Below, in pieces: positions 63,165 through 64,000 of a DNA stretch of 64,000 bases. This stretch comes from Ancylostoma caninum (Eukaryota > Nematoda > Chromadorea > Rhabditida > Ancylostomatidae). Position 1 is the first letter of the stretch. Each line of letters starts with the position of its first letter. Position numbers and translations under genes: made by a program. Under the pieces are notes generated by a model, which saw only the letters and a program-made list of their open reading frames with translations, was not told the origin of the DNA and did no database searches. The stretch lies in NCBI GenBank assembly GCA_037903475.1, contig JBAJFG010000019.1:1612001-1676000 (forward strand). The letters are read 5' to 3'.

Positions 63165-64000
63165 CGGTGCAGTATTTAGGAGTGGTAGAGAAATGCGCAT
63201 AAAGCGGTCAGAGCGAAGAGGGAGCAGAGAGTGACAACACGAATGTTATCGTGAAAACATTTTAAAACATGTCTAAGTCTGTTCGAACAAGTTTAGTTTT
63301 CTGGCACTCCGATCCCTCCTTTTTGTATTATGTTTAGTATGCCCAATATGGCCAAACTTGTTGGACACATTTTATTGAAATCAACAGGTTTGTCTATGAT
63401 ATCTGGAATTTTTACTACAGAGACATTCCGTCGCCTGTGCCTCTGCCAAGCGACGGTGCGTCTCGTTGCTGCCTTTGGACGCCCCTTTCTGCTAGTCCTA
63501 TATCTGCTGCTATTACTGGAAATCATCTAACTGCTGATATTCTTGGCTGCTTTAATATCTGTTTGAGCTGCCTGACCTACTGTGAACACCACAGTGGCAG
63601 GGTGTGAAGATTTCTTTACTGATTGCCACTTGGGAAGGTGAAATTTTTGTTTTCCTGTTCTTTCGCGAGTCCCATTGAGTTACGATCGATTTGGTCAAAC
63701 ATCTCTGGTCTCGCGCCGACTGCTGCATGATGGCTACCAGCTTAACTACTCCGCTTGCCTCCGCCACTGTTCAGAGTCGCCGTGGGCCTCAGAAAAGACA
63801 ATGTCTGGATTTAAATTCGCCGCATGCCCCGCGGGACCTGGAGCTCCATGCTGATGCTCTGCTCATTGACTAATCGTTGCCATCGAATGTCCGAATGGTG
63901 ATCTCATGGCTGTTGGGTGACCGAAGGCAGCTTAGTGCTATGTTGGAGCAATATCGTAAGCTAAGTGAACAAGTCGACCTACTTCTGAATGTGCTAACCT

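Larger units (their letters stand above)
56094..64000. other. Region downstream of prp-39 without a confident host gene
   Basis: The prp-39 3' UTR is presumably within the first few hundred bases. Beyond it are short, coding-looking but unassigned ORFs: 57860-58084 plus, 59700-59924 minus after an acceptor, 59932-60168 plus and 63293-63526 minus. Repeats are listed separately. The last 700 bp may hold fragments of a minus-strand gene or mobile element that I cannot identify. Confidence 0.6.

Noticed and set aside
1..64000. CRISPR array, bacterial operon or plasmid feature
   Set aside because: The window is clearly eukaryotic: spliced genes, metazoan transposons and no regularly spaced short direct repeats with unique spacers.

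Overview
The window looks like a chromosomal segment of a parasitic rhabditine nematode, most likely a strongylid such as a hookworm. The reasons are small exons with gt...ag introns, likely trans-splice acceptors just upstream of start codons, clusters of the nematode telomere word TTAGGC, a nematode-type expanded PP1-like phosphatase, and an HMG-CoA synthase next to a PRP39 homologue. I recall the same pair as neighbours in C. elegans, but could not check this. The species call is inference.

Layout. (1) About 1-9.5 kb, minus strand: the 5' and central part of a PP1-type serine/threonine phosphatase gene, with eight exons visible and the 3' end off the left edge. Its first intron (about 6.5 kb) holds a 5'-truncated, decayed RTE-type LINE and a Penelope-like retroelement with an uninterrupted 847-residue RT plus GIY-YIG protein. 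(2) About 9.5-19 kb: repeat-rich intergenic DNA with a 52-bp tandem array, several terminal-inverted-repeat elements, a palindrome of telomere-like repeats, a 118-bp tandem repeat, and a few isolated minus-strand exon-like ORFs that I cannot assign. (3) 19.1-28.2 kb, plus strand: a complete 12-exon cytosolic HMG-CoA synthase gene, reconstructed in frame to 480 residues with its catalytic residues. (4) 29.0-29.8 kb, plus strand: two exon-like segments of an unidentified gene whose stop codon abuts the next gene's likely trans-splice acceptor. (5) 29.8-56.1 kb, plus strand: a complete 18-exon PRP39/PRPF39 gene (770 residues), with a dead mariner in intron 1 and an intron 10 of about 11.9 kb full of non-autonomous elements. 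(6) 56.1-64 kb: no confident host gene, but several nested terminal-inverted-repeat elements, a mariner fragment and an ATTCGAATA-type repeat.

The recognisable host genes are housekeeping: the mevalonate pathway (HMGS), U1-linked splice-site selection (PRP39) and protein dephosphorylation (PP1-like). The three plus-strand units at 19-56 kb are head to tail with short gaps, so an operon is possible. The most unusual signal is a pair of hammerhead-ribozyme-like motifs. One lies just downstream of the Penelope ORF and the other in a 226-bp palindrome in a prp-39 intron. They share the invariant core words, but their stem II sequences differ while remaining complementary.
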